Positions 9,145 to 20,870 of a DNA stretch of 64,000 nucleotides are shown piece by piece. The position numbers and the translations under genes were made by a program. Every line of letters starts with the position of its first letter. Positions within the stretch are counted from its first letter, which is position 1. The stretch covers positions 2,728,001 through 2,792,000 of the forward strand of contig JBANDB010000003.1 in the NCBI GenBank assembly GCA_037576215.1, given 5' to 3'. The notes beneath the pieces were generated by a model. That model did no database searches. It saw only the letters and a list, made by a program, of their open reading frames with translations, and was not told where the DNA came from. The DNA is from Armillaria gallica. Its lineage: Eukaryota; Basidiomycota; Agaricomycetes; Agaricales; Physalacriaceae.

Positions 9145-10502
9145 ATGAGTACCTATTACAAATTTGCGCGTACTCTGCGCCACTCGCGCCGTCTCGTCCT
9201 AGCATCGGGAGCAGTGTATGCCGCACTGAACGTTCGTCTAGTGAACGGTAGGTGTGTTCTCTTTTCGGTTCCTTGCACAGGGATTTATCTGTCTTGAGAT
9301 TTGACTGGGTTTTCCCAACAGTATTCCGAGTCGTCGCTGAGGCCGGTCCCAGGGATTGCGAGGTTTGACTACCATGTTGTCGCCAGGTGAATAGAGCATT
9401 TCTTCGTCGCGACATGTGTGAATTTTAACACTTTTACAGAGATGAGCTAGGCAGCAATCATATACAGTCCATATCCACTGGTCTACCGGACCGTTTCTGG
9501 TCATTCTTCGCGCTGTACGATAGCTACAACGGCGTCGACACCAGTGCATACCTCGCAGGGAACCTTTTAAACGCGATTATCGGGGGTCTAGCTGACCTTT
9601 TCAGCCGAGCGAAAGAGACCAAGTTCAGCAGCCTTTCGGACCGCTCCGAAGTTGGTCCTGACCCCGCTCCGGACGAGATTGATGAAGAAATCAAGGAGAC
9701 GTTTAACCGGCTCGACGACGATATCGTTAACTTCAGTGCCATGCTTGCTTCCAATAACAGATCTTCGTCGCGGCATTTGCCCCACATTTTGGACGCAGCA
9801 TACTCTGGGTCCTCTGCTACGCTTGCTTTCTATGACACGGAGACACGCGCTTTGCGTGTTGCGCTGACGGGCAACTCACGCGCGATTTTGGGTCGGAGAG
9901 GTCGTGCGGGAGAGTCTTATCGTCTAGAGGTACTTTCAGCAGATCAGGATGCGACCAATGCTGAAGAGCTGGCACGAGTGAAGCGGGAGCACCCTGGGGA
10001 AGAGGTGATAAAAGACGATGCGCTCTTTGGTATGGCTCCGTTTCGGCTATTCGGAGTAGGGCCGTACAAGTGGGCCAAGGCAGTCCGCGAGAGGCTTTCC
10101 TGGTCCGACGTGAAAGAGAAAAAGACATATAACGATGTGAAGACGCCTCCGTATTTCATTGCCGAGCCGGTCATTACAACGACGCTCGTTCAATCCGGAG
10201 ATTTTCTTGTCATTGCGTCGCCGGGACTATGGAAGTCTCTGTCGAACAAGGAAGTGATAAAAGAGGTTGGGTCAGCGCTACAGTCTAAGAAAAAGAAGCC
10301 CTCCGAACGCGCTGTTGTCAGCGAAACCGAAGAGCCGCAGGGCTCGGCGTTGCTGGTGTATGATCAGATCGTGTTTTCGGTGTGGAGGCATTTCGAGGAC
10401 CAAAATCTAGCGAGTCGTCTAGTGGACAAGGCTTTTGGTGGTGAGAATGAGGCCGGATCAGTGTCGTCTCGGTCGTCTGCTATAGATGATAGCATAAGGT
10501 AA
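9145..10502 (+). CDS. PP2C-family protein, probably catalytically dead (pseudophosphatase)
   Basis: Exon 1 starts at ATG 9145 (about to 9240), exon 2 is 9322-9385, and exon 3 runs from 9440 to the stop at 10500-10502. The layout follows the mitochondrial PDP-like PP2C family: N-terminal basic/hydrophobic segment, SSLRPVPGIARFD, then LPDRFWSFFALYD, SGSSATLAFYD, LSADQDATN, KREHPGEE, PPYFIAEPVITTT. Every acidic metal-binding motif is changed: DGHxG is DSYNG (9519), GDSRA is GNSRA (9877-9891), the AFGD of the PTRAFGD block reads LFGV, SDGLW is SPGLW (10215-10232), and the usual final R-D-D/N-x-T-V segment is missing because the protein ends SSAIDDSIR. The frame is otherwise open and family-like, so the protein is probably kept as a regulatory or binding protein rather than an active phosphatase. 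Confidence 0.85.
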
Positions 10503-10868
10503 CTGATTTAAAAAAAATTATGATTCGAATAGTAACTGAATGCCCGTTCTTTGTAGCGAGTCGCTGTCTATTGGCGTCGTTGTATTTGAATGATGTTTGA
10601 AATATATCCGGAGTGAAGCATTAGTTATCAGCGTATTCCGGGCGAGGTTTTCTAGTTGATTTTATTCCGAGCCAGCAGAACTAGACTGACAATTGTATGA
10701 ACACTTGAGAATTTACGCCCCAACTTAGTAAATTACAAAGTTATAAAAAGTCATGTAAGAGTCGGCTTTTGCCGGTCCGCTGACGTCTGTCCAGAGTCCT
10801 CGAGCTCGTCGGGCTACCTTCACTGCCCATTATTTTCAATCCATGCTTGCGACAGATAAGACAGCAAC

Positions 10869-13800
10869 ATGGACAAGTTCGCTACGTTGGAACCGGTAAA
10901 ACTCTATGCATCAGCGACGTCGACGGGTGCTCGCCTGCTCTCACGAAATCAGCCAGCGTCGAAGCCTGCCGGTTCACCTCTAGTGGGCCGTCTGCCAACG
11001 GACTTGCATCTCCTCATTCTATCCCATGTCCCAATACCGGATTTCTCCGCATACAGTCGATGTTCACGGTCTACAGCCAACCTGGCTCGGAACGAGACCG
11101 TCTGGGAGAAACGTTGGAAGGCATTGGGAGTAGAGCAACACTCCTTATCGTCTGTTCTGGAAGACTTGGAGGCAAAGTCGAGGGGACAGGTAGCAGCGAG
11201 TCGCGCAGCAGCTCCCCCGACCATTGCAGTCGACGATGAATTCGGGGACTTTGCGACTGTCGACGTCCTCAGCCCGCCGCACGCAGAGATGGGCGACTTT
11301 GTCGGCGCATTTGACAACGTCGTGATCACTCCAAAGACGCCGATGCCTGTATATATGGAGCCGTCGTTCAGGGAGCGGTACATTCGGGCACATAAGCTAC
11401 TTAGGCCCCTTACACGAATACTCTCCTCGCCGCCCCACCTAGTACTCAATGAACTATCCAATCTGGTGTCACATACACTGCGGCATGAAGCACAGACACT
11501 ACGCCTTCTCTACCTCTTCCTCTCACCCAAGGTGCAGCCCCTTCGGCAATGGGACGCCCTGTCCTCGTCATTGCGGTCGGCCATGGACCGGTTCGACGCC
11601 AACCTTCTCGCAGCATTCGATCTAGCCGACAGCAAGGCGGACGAGGTAGGAATGAAGGATGCAGCAGAGTCCAGTTGGCAGATTTGGGACGGACGAGGCG
11701 ACTGGGAGATGGGCAAGGTATGGGCCGAGAAGAGAGAGATATTCTACGTGCAAGAGAGATGGAATCCTATGGACAACTTTACGTGCGTCTCATGTCATGC
11801 TTTTCGCAGTGCGAATCTGACTTGTATCTAGGAAGGATCGTGAACTTGATTTTGATGCCATGGATGAATTCATGACTGCGATTCTCGGATCCATTGTCGA
11901 ACATGGATCGCGTGCGGTACGCGTATTTCCACCAGCATCAGATGTTCTCGTGTCTTTTGCTGACCGTGTCGCTACCGAAGTCGTACGTGGGCAATCTTCC
12001 GTGTCTGTTATGTTCTGAACTTGATCGCAGGTCGGAGAATATGTGACATCCCTTCTCACAAGAGCCCGCGAGATCTCCAACGAGACGTACCTCAAAGCGG
12101 CGGCAGCCACCTTCAAGGAATCTTGGCGCTTGGTAGACGCCGTTCTACAAGCTGCCAAAGCTAGCCCCAATTCCACTTTGACCCAAACAAGGGCAGAGGA
12201 TGTTGTGTCAGAACGTCTCCTCCATCTGCCTTAATCGTCTTATTAATATTGCCAACTAGGTACCGGATGTTTGAGATTAACATGGATGAGTACCTCGATG
12301 AAGAGGTAGAGTCCGTAAAACAAGCACTGGACGTGATTTGTAAGGGTTGGGAACGACAGGTCGGTTCTCATAGCATTCTTTCATACTTAGGTCTTATAAG
12401 CTACCTAGCACGCCGAAACATCGTCAGCTATGAACACCGCTCGGTTTCTGACCTCCCACAACCCTGCCCAAGTGAAAAGAAACGTGCTGGCCTCTTTTAC
12501 TAGCGTCTTGTTACTTCCCGTTACCATTGTTCCGAGGACTGTGGGAGCTGTGGGTGGTGCCATCATGACTGGAGGTACCGCTGCCGCTCAAGGGATCGCA
12601 ATGCTCAACCCTCAGAGATGGGGAGGTGGTGGCGCGGTCACGTCCAACGGGTATTCCAAGAATTTGGCCAAGGATGGCGAAATGCTCTTCGATAATCCTG
12701 ATGATGATGGTGAAAATGACGAAGAGTCCTTTGAGAAGGAGCCCCCGAAATTGGAACCCTCATGTCTGTTCATGCTTATCCGCCTTGCATGACTATCTGA
12801 CTTCGCTTTCTAGTATCCACTCCAGACCTTTCTTCGTCGGCACCAACACCACCTGCATCAAGTTCGAACGGTGCTGTCACACCGCTCACAGGGAGCTCTG
12901 GAGTTAATCAACTTGACCTTCTACTTTCCCTTGATGTGGCTTTGGAGCTCATTCATGCTGATCGTGAAGGGTTGAAGCGTGTTGAGACGTTTGCCGAATA
13001 TCCGGGGCACTACGGGCATAGAGTTCGGGATACTATTGAGGAAATTTTCATCCTGATGCTCCAGACGCTCAGTGAACGACATGTAACCAAGGGGTTTTCT
13101 GCGTGAGTCGGGAGTTTTTTTTGGTTAAGTATCGCTGACATGCGCCACGCCATTTATACAGTGCTATTGAGCAAATGGGAGCATACAAACCTGCCGAGCA
13201 CGAGGAAACAACGAGTGTTGCCCCGCTATTGCAGTTCTTTGAGCTTGTCCACGTCGGAGACACTATTCAGTCCATGGTTCAAGTGTACTTTGACAAGGAG
13301 CTTGTAGGTATCCGAATCATCATTCCGAATAATCATTCTTACTGTGACGAAGGCACCTCATATCGATCGCCACGACTTCCTCAACGCAGTCGTGCGGGAG
13401 AAAAAGCGGTTCGAAAATGCTCTGGATGATTCCGTTGCTGGCGGACTTAACGCTGGCACAGAGGTGTTGATGAATCAGGTATGAAGAATAGCATGACATG
13501 GTACGATTCTTTTACTGACTATAGATGTGGAGGTTGAGCACATTATCATCACTTTGACACAGCCTCGCGAATACTATCCTCCCGAAGACAAGCCTCTGGA
13601 GCTGGGTGCGACGAAAGGGTGCAAGGAGGCTATCAAGTGCCTAGAAATGCACTGTAAGCTTTTGAAGGGAAGTACCAGCAAGGAGGTCCTGGAAGTGTTC
13701 CACCAGGAGGTGGGGATCCGACTCATTGCGTAGGTCCTGAGGCTCAAGTCTCAGAGTTGGCATTAAACCTGCGTCGGTACAGGATCCTGCAGAAACATAT

Positions 13801-14171
13801 CAAGAGGCAAATCATATCACTGAACGGAGGATTTCAAGTCATCGCTGACTTGAATGCGTATCATACGTTTATATCGTCGCTCAAGGTTCCTTCGATTGTT
13901 GCGGATTTTTCGCATTTGAAGATGCTGGGGCATGTGTATGTTGTTGAGGATGCTAAGGATCTGGCACAGATCGTTAGGGATGTTACCCGATACGGGGGTG
14001 CATACAAGCCCGAGGTATTTGCCTGTTAGTCGTCGTCGTGACCTTTGCTAATAAACTGCACAGGATATCTACGAGTTCATCCAGCATAGATCGGATTGGA
14101 AGAAGATTGAGAAAACGGTCGACAAGGCTATGTATAATCTCAGTTTCAAGGAGGATTGTATTATTTGTTGA
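10869..14171 (+). CDS. RCY1: Recyclin-1 homolog (F-box + exocyst Sec10-like), CaaX ending
   Basis: F-box protein of endocytic recycling and exocytosis; in yeast Rcy1 acts with Skp1 in returning membrane proteins to the surface. The ATG at 10869 opens a long first exon (to 11782) with an F-box at about residues 37-80 (LPTDLHLLILSHVPIPDFSA). Exons at 11832-11982 and from 12031 follow, then about seven more, carrying the Sec10-like helical region (EQMGAYKPAEHEETTSVAPL; HIKRQIISLNGGFQVIADLN; YGGAYKPE). The last exon reads NLSFKEDCIIC and stops at 14169-14171. CIIC fits a CaaX prenylation box; yeast Rcy1 also ends in a CaaX motif. A splice site inside GATTGTATTA would instead give an immediate stop, so the read-through end is the better model. 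Confidence 0.88.
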
Positions 14172-14495
14172 ATTATACTGATACATTGAATACGCTTCCA
14201 GAAATTTCACGCGTCCGATTACGCGTGTCGTAAGGTGGTGAATGATATCCAGACACGCCTAATATCTTGCTTTCTTCTGTTCGTTCGTAAGAAGACTGAC
14301 AGGCAACGATCGTGTCTTGATATAGCGATCGAGGCAGTTGGCTTTGATCTATTCTTAGCCCTATGATACTTACCCTCCTTGTCTATCTACTGTCTGCCCC
14401 TTCGGTTCCAGGGTGACCCCGATTCTGCTCCCGCTCTTGTAGGTTTTCTCTTCATGGCATCAATCACCTTCTTACAGGCGATTCCAGATTCTACG
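14172..14495. other. Intergenic / 5' leader
   Basis: No separate gene. An in-frame ATG at 14454 and a possible intron ending at the ttacag near 14478 leave the start of the next gene open. Confidence 0.5.
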
Positions 14496-15380
14496 ATGTA
14501 TTCAGTCTCCAACACGAACAAATCTACTACTCGTCGCACCCAACGTGCTCATCCGTCCAAGCCAAAGATACCCCTCTATCCTTCCGTCTCTATATCACAA
14601 TCATTTACGATATCGCCTAACTCACCCCCATTGCTCGAAGATCCCTCTTTTCTTAGCCTCGAGACCTTCAAGCAAATACAGGGCAAGCTGGAACGTGAAG
14701 CTAGTCTCTTCGGAGATAAAATACCCTGTACTCCTACAACGCCTTTCTTCGCTGAAAGGCGCGTTCTGTTCTATCTCAACACGACCAAGGCGTGCGTTCC
14801 TCTCTGGGATCGCAAGTCCCATACAGAAGTATTCCGCAATTTCAACTTGGAACCCGCATCGCCTGACAACATCGACCACGATACGGCAATTCGCATCATT
14901 CCTAGCCACCGCAAATCATTACGAACTATGGTTCTGCGTTACCAGAAGAAGCTCGTCGCTTCATGGAGTCAACTTTACGCTATCTTCTTGCGTCATCATG
15001 TCAAGAACGACCACTGCTGTTCCGAAGAAACATTCATATCCATCAGCGCCGTTTACGCCTTTGTGCCGCGTCGGGTTGTTGATCACATCGTAGAAGCCTG
15101 TCGTACGTGCCGCCGACGGTCCACGACCGGCGCGACTCTCACGACACGGACTGGCCTGGTTGACATCACGAACCGAAATGATGCCTTTCCGAACGCCTTG
15201 GCAAAAGGGAAGCAAAGGGACATTGTCGATGATAGATTGAACAGTTCTCCAATCCCCGCCGGAACCTCTTTGTTTGGGTCTCCTGTCAGCGCATTCTCCC
15301 CAACCAACAGGAAATGCGTAAGGGGGACATTGGACCTTGATTCTCCTATCAAGAGGAAAGTGGGCGCGTTTTCAACCTGA
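14496..15380 (+). CDS. Uncharacterised protein with a possible H2C2-like zinc-binding segment
   Basis: One long reading frame of about 295 residues from ATG 14496 (alternatives: 14454, or an upstream exon joined at about 14478). It has a Ser/Pro/Lys-rich N-terminus, a globular middle (FFAERRVLFYLNTTKACVPL; ILEDP-type helices) and a disordered C-terminus with DLDSPIKRKVGAFST. The segment RHHVKNDHCC ... VVDHIVEACRTCRRR resembles the His-His-Cys-Cys zinc-binding region before retroelement integrase cores, with the spacing H-x(n)-C-x2-C, but no integrase core follows. I do not recognise a named family. Nuclear localisation is possible from the basic patches. Confidence 0.6.
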   Translation: MYSVSNTNKSTTRRTQRAHPSKPKIPLYPSVSISQSFTISPNSPPLLEDPSFLSLETFKQIQGKLEREASLFGDKIPCTPTTPFFAERRVLFYLNTTKACVPLWDRKSHTEVFRNFNLEPASPDNIDHDTAIRIIPSHRKSLRTMVLRYQKKLVASWSQLYAIFLRHHVKNDHCCSEETFISISAVYAFVPRRVVDHIVEACRTCRRRSTTGATLTTRTGLVDITNRNDAFPNALAKGKQRDIVDDRLNSSPIPAGTSLFGSPVSAFSPTNRKCVRGTLDLDSPIKRKVGAFST

Positions 15381-15695
15381 AGGAGAGGAACATTCGGGCT
15401 GCTTCATTCATTTTTCTATATTTTTTTCCTTAGAACTTACACCATCACATCTTTATAACAGACTCCGACACACTACACAATATGAATCACTATCTCGAAA
15501 TCAATAATGACGACGCTTTCATTCGGTGTCTGTGAACAGGGAAAAAAAAAGTTTGCAGCATAGGCTTGCCGCCGGTACAGGGAGTGCGGACCGACTGCCG
15601 ATATTAGGGGCCTGAACCATTTTGATTCCGTGTTCCAATTGAAAGTTCACATTTGCGACGATAGTGTACAATCCGATTTGATACATAAAAACCTA

Positions 15696-16859
15696 CTACA
15701 ATTTAGCCTTCTCTTTTTCAGTTCCTCTATCTCTCTTCGAACGAATTGCTCTTCCTGCTCGACTTACACTCTCCCTTCCCAGTTTTTGGCTGATCCACCA
15801 ACCAATGTTGACGATTTCATCCAAATCTGGGTTGCCAGCGACCGAGTACGGAGATGTCTGTAGTGCATATAGTACGTCCTCAGTAGCGACATTACCTGTC
15901 GCTCCAGGAGAGTATGGGCAACCACCGAGACCGCCAACGGAAGAGTCGATGGTACGGATCCCATGAGAAAGTGCAGTGAAGACGTTGGCGATCGCAGTGC
16001 CGTAGGTATCATGGAACTGCCAGAAAGATGTCAGCTTCGTGCTGAGAATGAAGGCTGATCTCTTACATGTCCCTGAAATAAGCCGTCAGATGAGCTGGAT
16101 AATTGACAGGATAGCGCTCACTCACTGCCAGCTGCTCTACAGGAACACTTTTCTTTACCTCCTCGAGCATCTCTGCAACCTGGGTGGGTGTACCCATACC
16201 AACTGTGTCCCCGAGACTGACTTCATAGCAGCCCATTTCCACCAATTCCTTCGCCACTTCTCGGACCCGTCCATAGTCCACTAGACCTGAATACGGACAT
16301 GCGATAACCACACTAACGTAACCACGGACCCGCAATCCTTTATCCAACGCTGACCGAGCCACTGGCGCTAGACGTTTCAATGATTCTTTCGTAGTGGTAT
16401 TGAGGTTGGCCTGGGTAAAAGCGTCTGTTGCGGCTGTGAAGATGGATATCTCGTCTGTCAAAGGTAGTGAAGTCGGATGCTCCTCGAGCAAGCGGGTTAG
16501 GTTATCCAGTCCCTTTTGGTTAGGCACCAATACGGGGTAATGAACGCCAGCAATCCGGTTCATTTGGCTGATAACGTCTGAAGTACCCGCCATCTGACGG
16601 ATATAAGTTACCCAGTCGCATACGGACGAGTATTGCACACCTGAGGAACCCATTTCGGACTGACGAAGCTTCCAGCTTCTATCGTCTGCATCCCAGCGCT
16701 GGCGAGGCGGTTAATGAGCTCGACCTTGACACCGACAGGTATGACGCCTTTCTCGTTCTGTAGTCCATCCCTTGGTCCGACTTCAACAATGTTGACGATA
16801 TCGCACGCTGTCGCGTAATGCCGTCTGCCAAATGCACGACAAGAAATAGCACGAAACAT
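15696..16859 (-). CDS. HMGCL: Hydroxymethylglutaryl-CoA lyase, mitochondrial
   Basis: Splits HMG-CoA to acetoacetate and acetyl-CoA in leucine degradation and ketone-body formation. The ATG at 16857-16859 starts a short basic presequence (MFRAISCRAFGRRHYATA). Then come IVEVGPRDGLQNEK (metal-binding Asp and the R-D-G-L-Q-N-E signature), IEAGSFVSPKWVPQ, VLVPNQKGLDNL, CPYSGLVDYGRV, LGDTVGMGTP, FHDTYGTAIANVF, and the catalytic-Cys loop VGGLGGCPYSPGATGNVATE near 15880-15930. The C-terminus SRAGRAIRSKRDRG is basic and stops at 15696-15698. At least four introns. All key residues appear present. Confidence 0.93.
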
Positions 16860-17378
16860 TTGTGTGGGACTGAAGATAGAATAGTCTCGTTCGTTGTTCA
16901 CAGGCGCATGCCGCCAATTCAGTTTCCCCGGTGTGGTAGGGGTGTGGGGAAAAGAATGAATCCGGCCGATGGCTCCAGTCGGGTTTATTCGGCATTTCAA
17001 TGACTAATTAGCTACTTAACTCGACAATGACTTTTCCTTCAGGTCAGGCAGCGGTGTTGGGAATAAACGTCGGCAGGCACAATGAACGTGACGGGTATGG
17101 CTCGAACGAACGTATATTCGTGGACAGATACGTAGGTGATGGTGGTACGAGGCCAAGAAGCGGTAGTCATCGATACAAAAATCAAAATAATGTAAAACAA
17201 AAGACGGCTACGCTGTCTCAACAAGCGGCCCTAACTTTGTGACCACGAGATCTTCAACATCGTCCTTCACAACCAGCACCTGCTCCATATTCATGCAAAG
17301 CCGCTGATCGTGTATTCATGAACGGATGCACGGAGGAAGTACACTTACCCATCCAACATCAAACCTAGTATACATTTC
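16860..17378. other. Intergenic, no gene seen
   Basis: Promoter side of the lyase gene and 3' side of the small gene(s) that follow. Only spurious short frames. Confidence 0.6.
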
Positions 17379-17603
17379 TCACTGACCGTGACCACTACCC
17401 CACCACCCCGATACCGGCCGCCACATGCTGTGCGTGGAGTCCGCCAACGGTGATGTCCAGTAAATGGCAAAACAGAAGACAGCAAACACCTTCAACAGAA
17501 CTCGCGGAGAAATGGTCTTCATATCGACTCCCATCTCGGAGAAAGATGAACTCCTGTAGCGTCTCGAATAAACATCTCCATGAGTGGTCCTCTCATCTTC
17601 CAT
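17379..17603 (-). CDS. Possible small single-pass membrane protein (74 aa)
   Basis: ATG 17601-17603 to stop at 17379. A charged N-terminus is followed by one hydrophobic segment, VLLKVFAVFCFAIYWTSPLA. It overlaps the end of the reading described at 17593-17912, so at most one model is right as drawn, or both belong to one gene with another intron. No family recognised. Confidence 0.3.
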   Translation of the reverse strand: MEDERTTHGDVYSRRYRSSSFSEMGVDMKTISPRVLLKVFAVFCFAIYWTSPLADSTHSMWRPVSGWWGSGHGQ

Positions 17604-17912
17604 TTAGAAGCCGAGTCGAGATCTTGGGCAGTGTCTGCGTCTGTAAAATCTGGATGCGTTGTACCGGATGTTCGCGTATACTAAAATAATATGCCCCTGA
17701 ATAATTTGATCAGATTGAGCCCCACTCAGTGCCCAATAATCGTCGGGAAATGGCAAAAAGTTTCAGCGTTAGCACTTACACAACTGATCTGCTTGTCTCG
17801 CCGCCTCCTTGATCTCGGGGAAAAAGAGATTAGCCTCTACAGCATCTATGAAAAGTCGTCTTCCGCTTCGAGGCCAAGTTTGATCAACAGTATTTGCGCC
17901 GACCACTGACAT
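17593..17912 (-). CDS. Possible small two-exon protein (about 80 aa), unknown
   Basis: The ATG at 17910-17912 gives MSVVGANTVDQTWPRSGRRL and FIDAVEANLFFPEIKEAARQ, then an ideal donor gtaagtgctaac; splicing to the acceptor before GGGCATATT continues in phase with LWAYYFSIREHPVQRIQIL and stops at 17593-17595. The composition looks coding, but I do not recognise the protein. Confidence 0.4.
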
Positions 17913-19084
17913 GTACGCCTTGTGCTCAGTACCGGAAATTAGCGCGTATCAGAGCAATCATGTACTTTGTTGATTTTTCAGGGTTGAGAGGCCCCACTTT
18001 TTGACCCAACAATGGTCTGGATGATAGTGCCTCGGACACAGAGAATGTTCCTATACGCGCATGAACCCGACATCCTAGATCACGGCTGCTAGATCCAACC
18101 GGCGGGCCACAGCCCTGTAGAGAAGACTGCACTCAGTTCCGAGTGGACACCTCAGCTGCTGTGATTCCACTGGTAACTCCGGAGTGGTATGTCAGTCTGT
18201 GAAAAAATGGCTCAAGCGAGACTTGATATGGCCCTGAGAGTCCGTTTGTCGTACAGCATGTCCCGGTTGAAGCTGTTAACCCACTATAGCATGAACGTTA
18301 GCGGCCAAGGTGGCCGAGGTTGAAAGACGAGTCAGGGACCCCAGGCCTTCCCAGAAGAATTCGGAATTGAACAATTCTGCTGCAATCAAAAGGTATAATC
18401 AACTTGAACTTTTTCGGAGAGCCCTTATGCTGTCAAGTACTAGGAGATACATTTCAGAAAACGCCACCGCTCGGGAGATGAATAAGCTCTGCATTCCAGC
18501 ACCGCTGTACCTGGACTCTGGAGGGAAAGACGCGACTCTGTGATGAGTAGTAAGTACTTCAAAGCCCTGGGTTGTGCTTTAAATTTGCTATTAGTAGCTG
18601 CGCTAGGTCGTGAAGCACATATCCAAATCCAGACAGAGCACAGCAGCTTGTTGACGAAAGTAAAGGCCCTTTCCCTCTGCTGTTCTGCGAAATAGAGCGG
18701 TAGAGACAACGAGACTGTGCGCAGCAAGCTCTCAGCCTGGAGCCAAACAATGCCATTCCTCTGCATCGCCACCCCCTTGTCTGATCGTGGCGCGATCGAC
18801 ACTGACTGAATGTTTTATACAAGTGTCATATGTTGGGGAGTCGAATGCCAAGCCACATCCTAGAAATCGTTCGATGTGGAAAGACTGCTTTGACTTGCGA
18901 AAGAATTGTGAAGTTCAAACGATCGGACCTGATGTGGGGCTGGGGGCCGACGGCAGCTGAGTAAGCCTCAGCGACCGCCTGGCAGCCGCGATGATGTGGC
19001 CTCTGTTCGGCGTCATGAACGCGCGTTCCGCAATGCTTCTATCTTTTTTAACTGTGCCTTCATGGAACTTCAATCCTACCCATC
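17913..19084. other. Intergenic, no gene seen
   Basis: Reading frames on both strands (for example 18310-18543 and 18440-18802) show no family similarity and no splice pattern. The last 200 bases are the probable promoter of the SDR gene. Confidence 0.5.
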
Positions 19085-20470
19085 ATGTTCTCCCGACTGG
19101 CTTCATTGTACACAGAATTCAAGCCCCCAAAGCCAAAATATTCGACTGCTGAGATACCTGACCTGGCGGGAAAGGTGATGCTGGTAACAGGCGGAGCTTC
19201 AGGTTTGATGTGCTTTTTTCTCTCTCTCTCATCCTAATTCTCATTTTTTGTGCAGGAATAGGCAAAGAAACGGCAAAGGTACCCTTGATGCGATGGAATC
19301 CCGCGCACTTTGACAGATCCTAACTCAGCGTCCTCTATTTAGGCATTACTAGAACACAACGCCAAGGTGTACATTGGAGCCCGTGATGAGGCAAAGGCTC
19401 GGGCGGCTATCGAAGACCTCCACTCAACAACGGGAAAAGAAGCCCATTTCTTGAAAGTAGATTTGGCCGATCTCAAATCTGTCAAATCTGCCGCTGAGCA
19501 GTTCACAAGGTACAAGATACTGTTGCGTGTTCCGCAGCAAGACTTCTCACCTGGAATCTCCTTTAGGCAGGAGACCGAACTTCACGTCCTTTACAACAAT
19601 GCGTTCGTTGAATTGCTCATGATATCGTTATGAATCACTCACACGAATCCGCAGTGGCATACTTGCGCCTCCTGTAACGGAAGTAAGCGCGCAAGATTAT
19701 GATCTGCAGTTTGCTACCCACGTCCTCGGTATCACCCTATCCCTAAATCACGGATAAGTACGGTGCTGACATTCTTCCCCCCTCAAGGACCCTTCTACTT
19801 GACTAAACTTCTTCTTCCTATCCTTGTATCCACCGCTCAGACGACGCCCGAGAAAAAGGTCCGCGTAGTCAATACATCGTCCATTGCACATGTCCTGCGA
19901 AGCCTCGATTTCGCTACCTTTAAGGACGGCCCCAAGCGCCGGAAGATGTATACTGATATGCTGTATGCTCAAAGCAAATACGTAGGACTTGATCTCCGTA
20001 TTTTGTACTCAGCAAGCAGCTTACTGGTCCATTCCAACCCAGGGGATGATAGTTCTCTCCAGTGAACTCTCACGGAGGTATGGTTCTCAAGGAATCGTCA
20101 CGACCACCCTGCACCCGGGGTGCATCAAGACAAATCTCCACCGCAACGTTCCACCAGCCGTTGCTGCTATGCACGTAAGCATTTCTACTGTCTCCATCAT
20201 GGGATACATGTTCATTCTCGGCTTAGGGTCAATACCCAGCCGACATGGGTGCACTAACGATGTTGTGGGCTGGCACCTCCTCCGAGGGAGCTGATTTAAA
20301 CGGCAAGGTGCGCCCTACGACCGCTTCCTGTTCCATTGAATCTAATTACGGACGTGCATCAGTATCTCATTCCATGGGCTCGAGTTGGGATAGCTAGCAA
20401 GGGTACTCAGGATCCCGAGCTTGGGCTGAAACTCTGGGAATATTTAGAGGAGCAAGTCAAGATGTATTAA
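19085..20470 (+). CDS. Short-chain dehydrogenase/reductase (retinol-dehydrogenase-like)
   Basis: NAD(P)-dependent oxidoreductase with a Rossmann fold; substrate unknown. The ATG at 19085 gives MFSRLASLYTEFKPPKPKYS, then the cofactor motif VTGGASGIGKETAK split by introns, DLADLKSVKSAAEQF, LYNNAGILAPPVTE, the catalytic Ser in VVNTSSIAHV and the active-site YAQSK motif. Joining SKY to GMIVLSSELSRRYG by an intron from the gtagga after AAATAC to ccaacccag restores the family pattern, followed by LHPGCIKTNLHR. The stop is at 20468-20470. About seven introns. A tight group of enzymes of this type occurs in many basidiomycetes. Confidence 0.9.
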
Positions 20471-20870
20471 ATTACGATGGCCCATTTAGATATTATGTTT
20501 ACGCTGGTTATGTATCCGTTGAACGCTAGGTTTAGAAAATAGCCAATCATGCTTCGCTATGATAGAGCTCGAAGAAGCGTGCTATAGCATAACCAGGCAC
20601 CTAGTGGCCCACCTGAACATGCGACCCATTTTCAGTGGCGTTCTTGGAGATAACGAATCTCAATAAATATGTCCGATCGTTTCACGCCAACGTCCACGTT
20701 AAAACCGATGAATATGTTGTAAAACGAAGAAACGAGATTACAATAGAACGTACGTGTAGGTGTACGCACTTCGCACACGCGCCACAACTACACTATACTA
20801 AGTCTGAGCTTGAAAGTGCGAACGGCCTAGGCAGCATTGTAGAACCTCCACGGATCACGATCAGACCGGG

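Noticed and set aside
14545..15093. 182-codon plus-strand frame overlapping the gene at 14496-15380
   Set aside because: The other frame has better coding character over its whole length and continues further.
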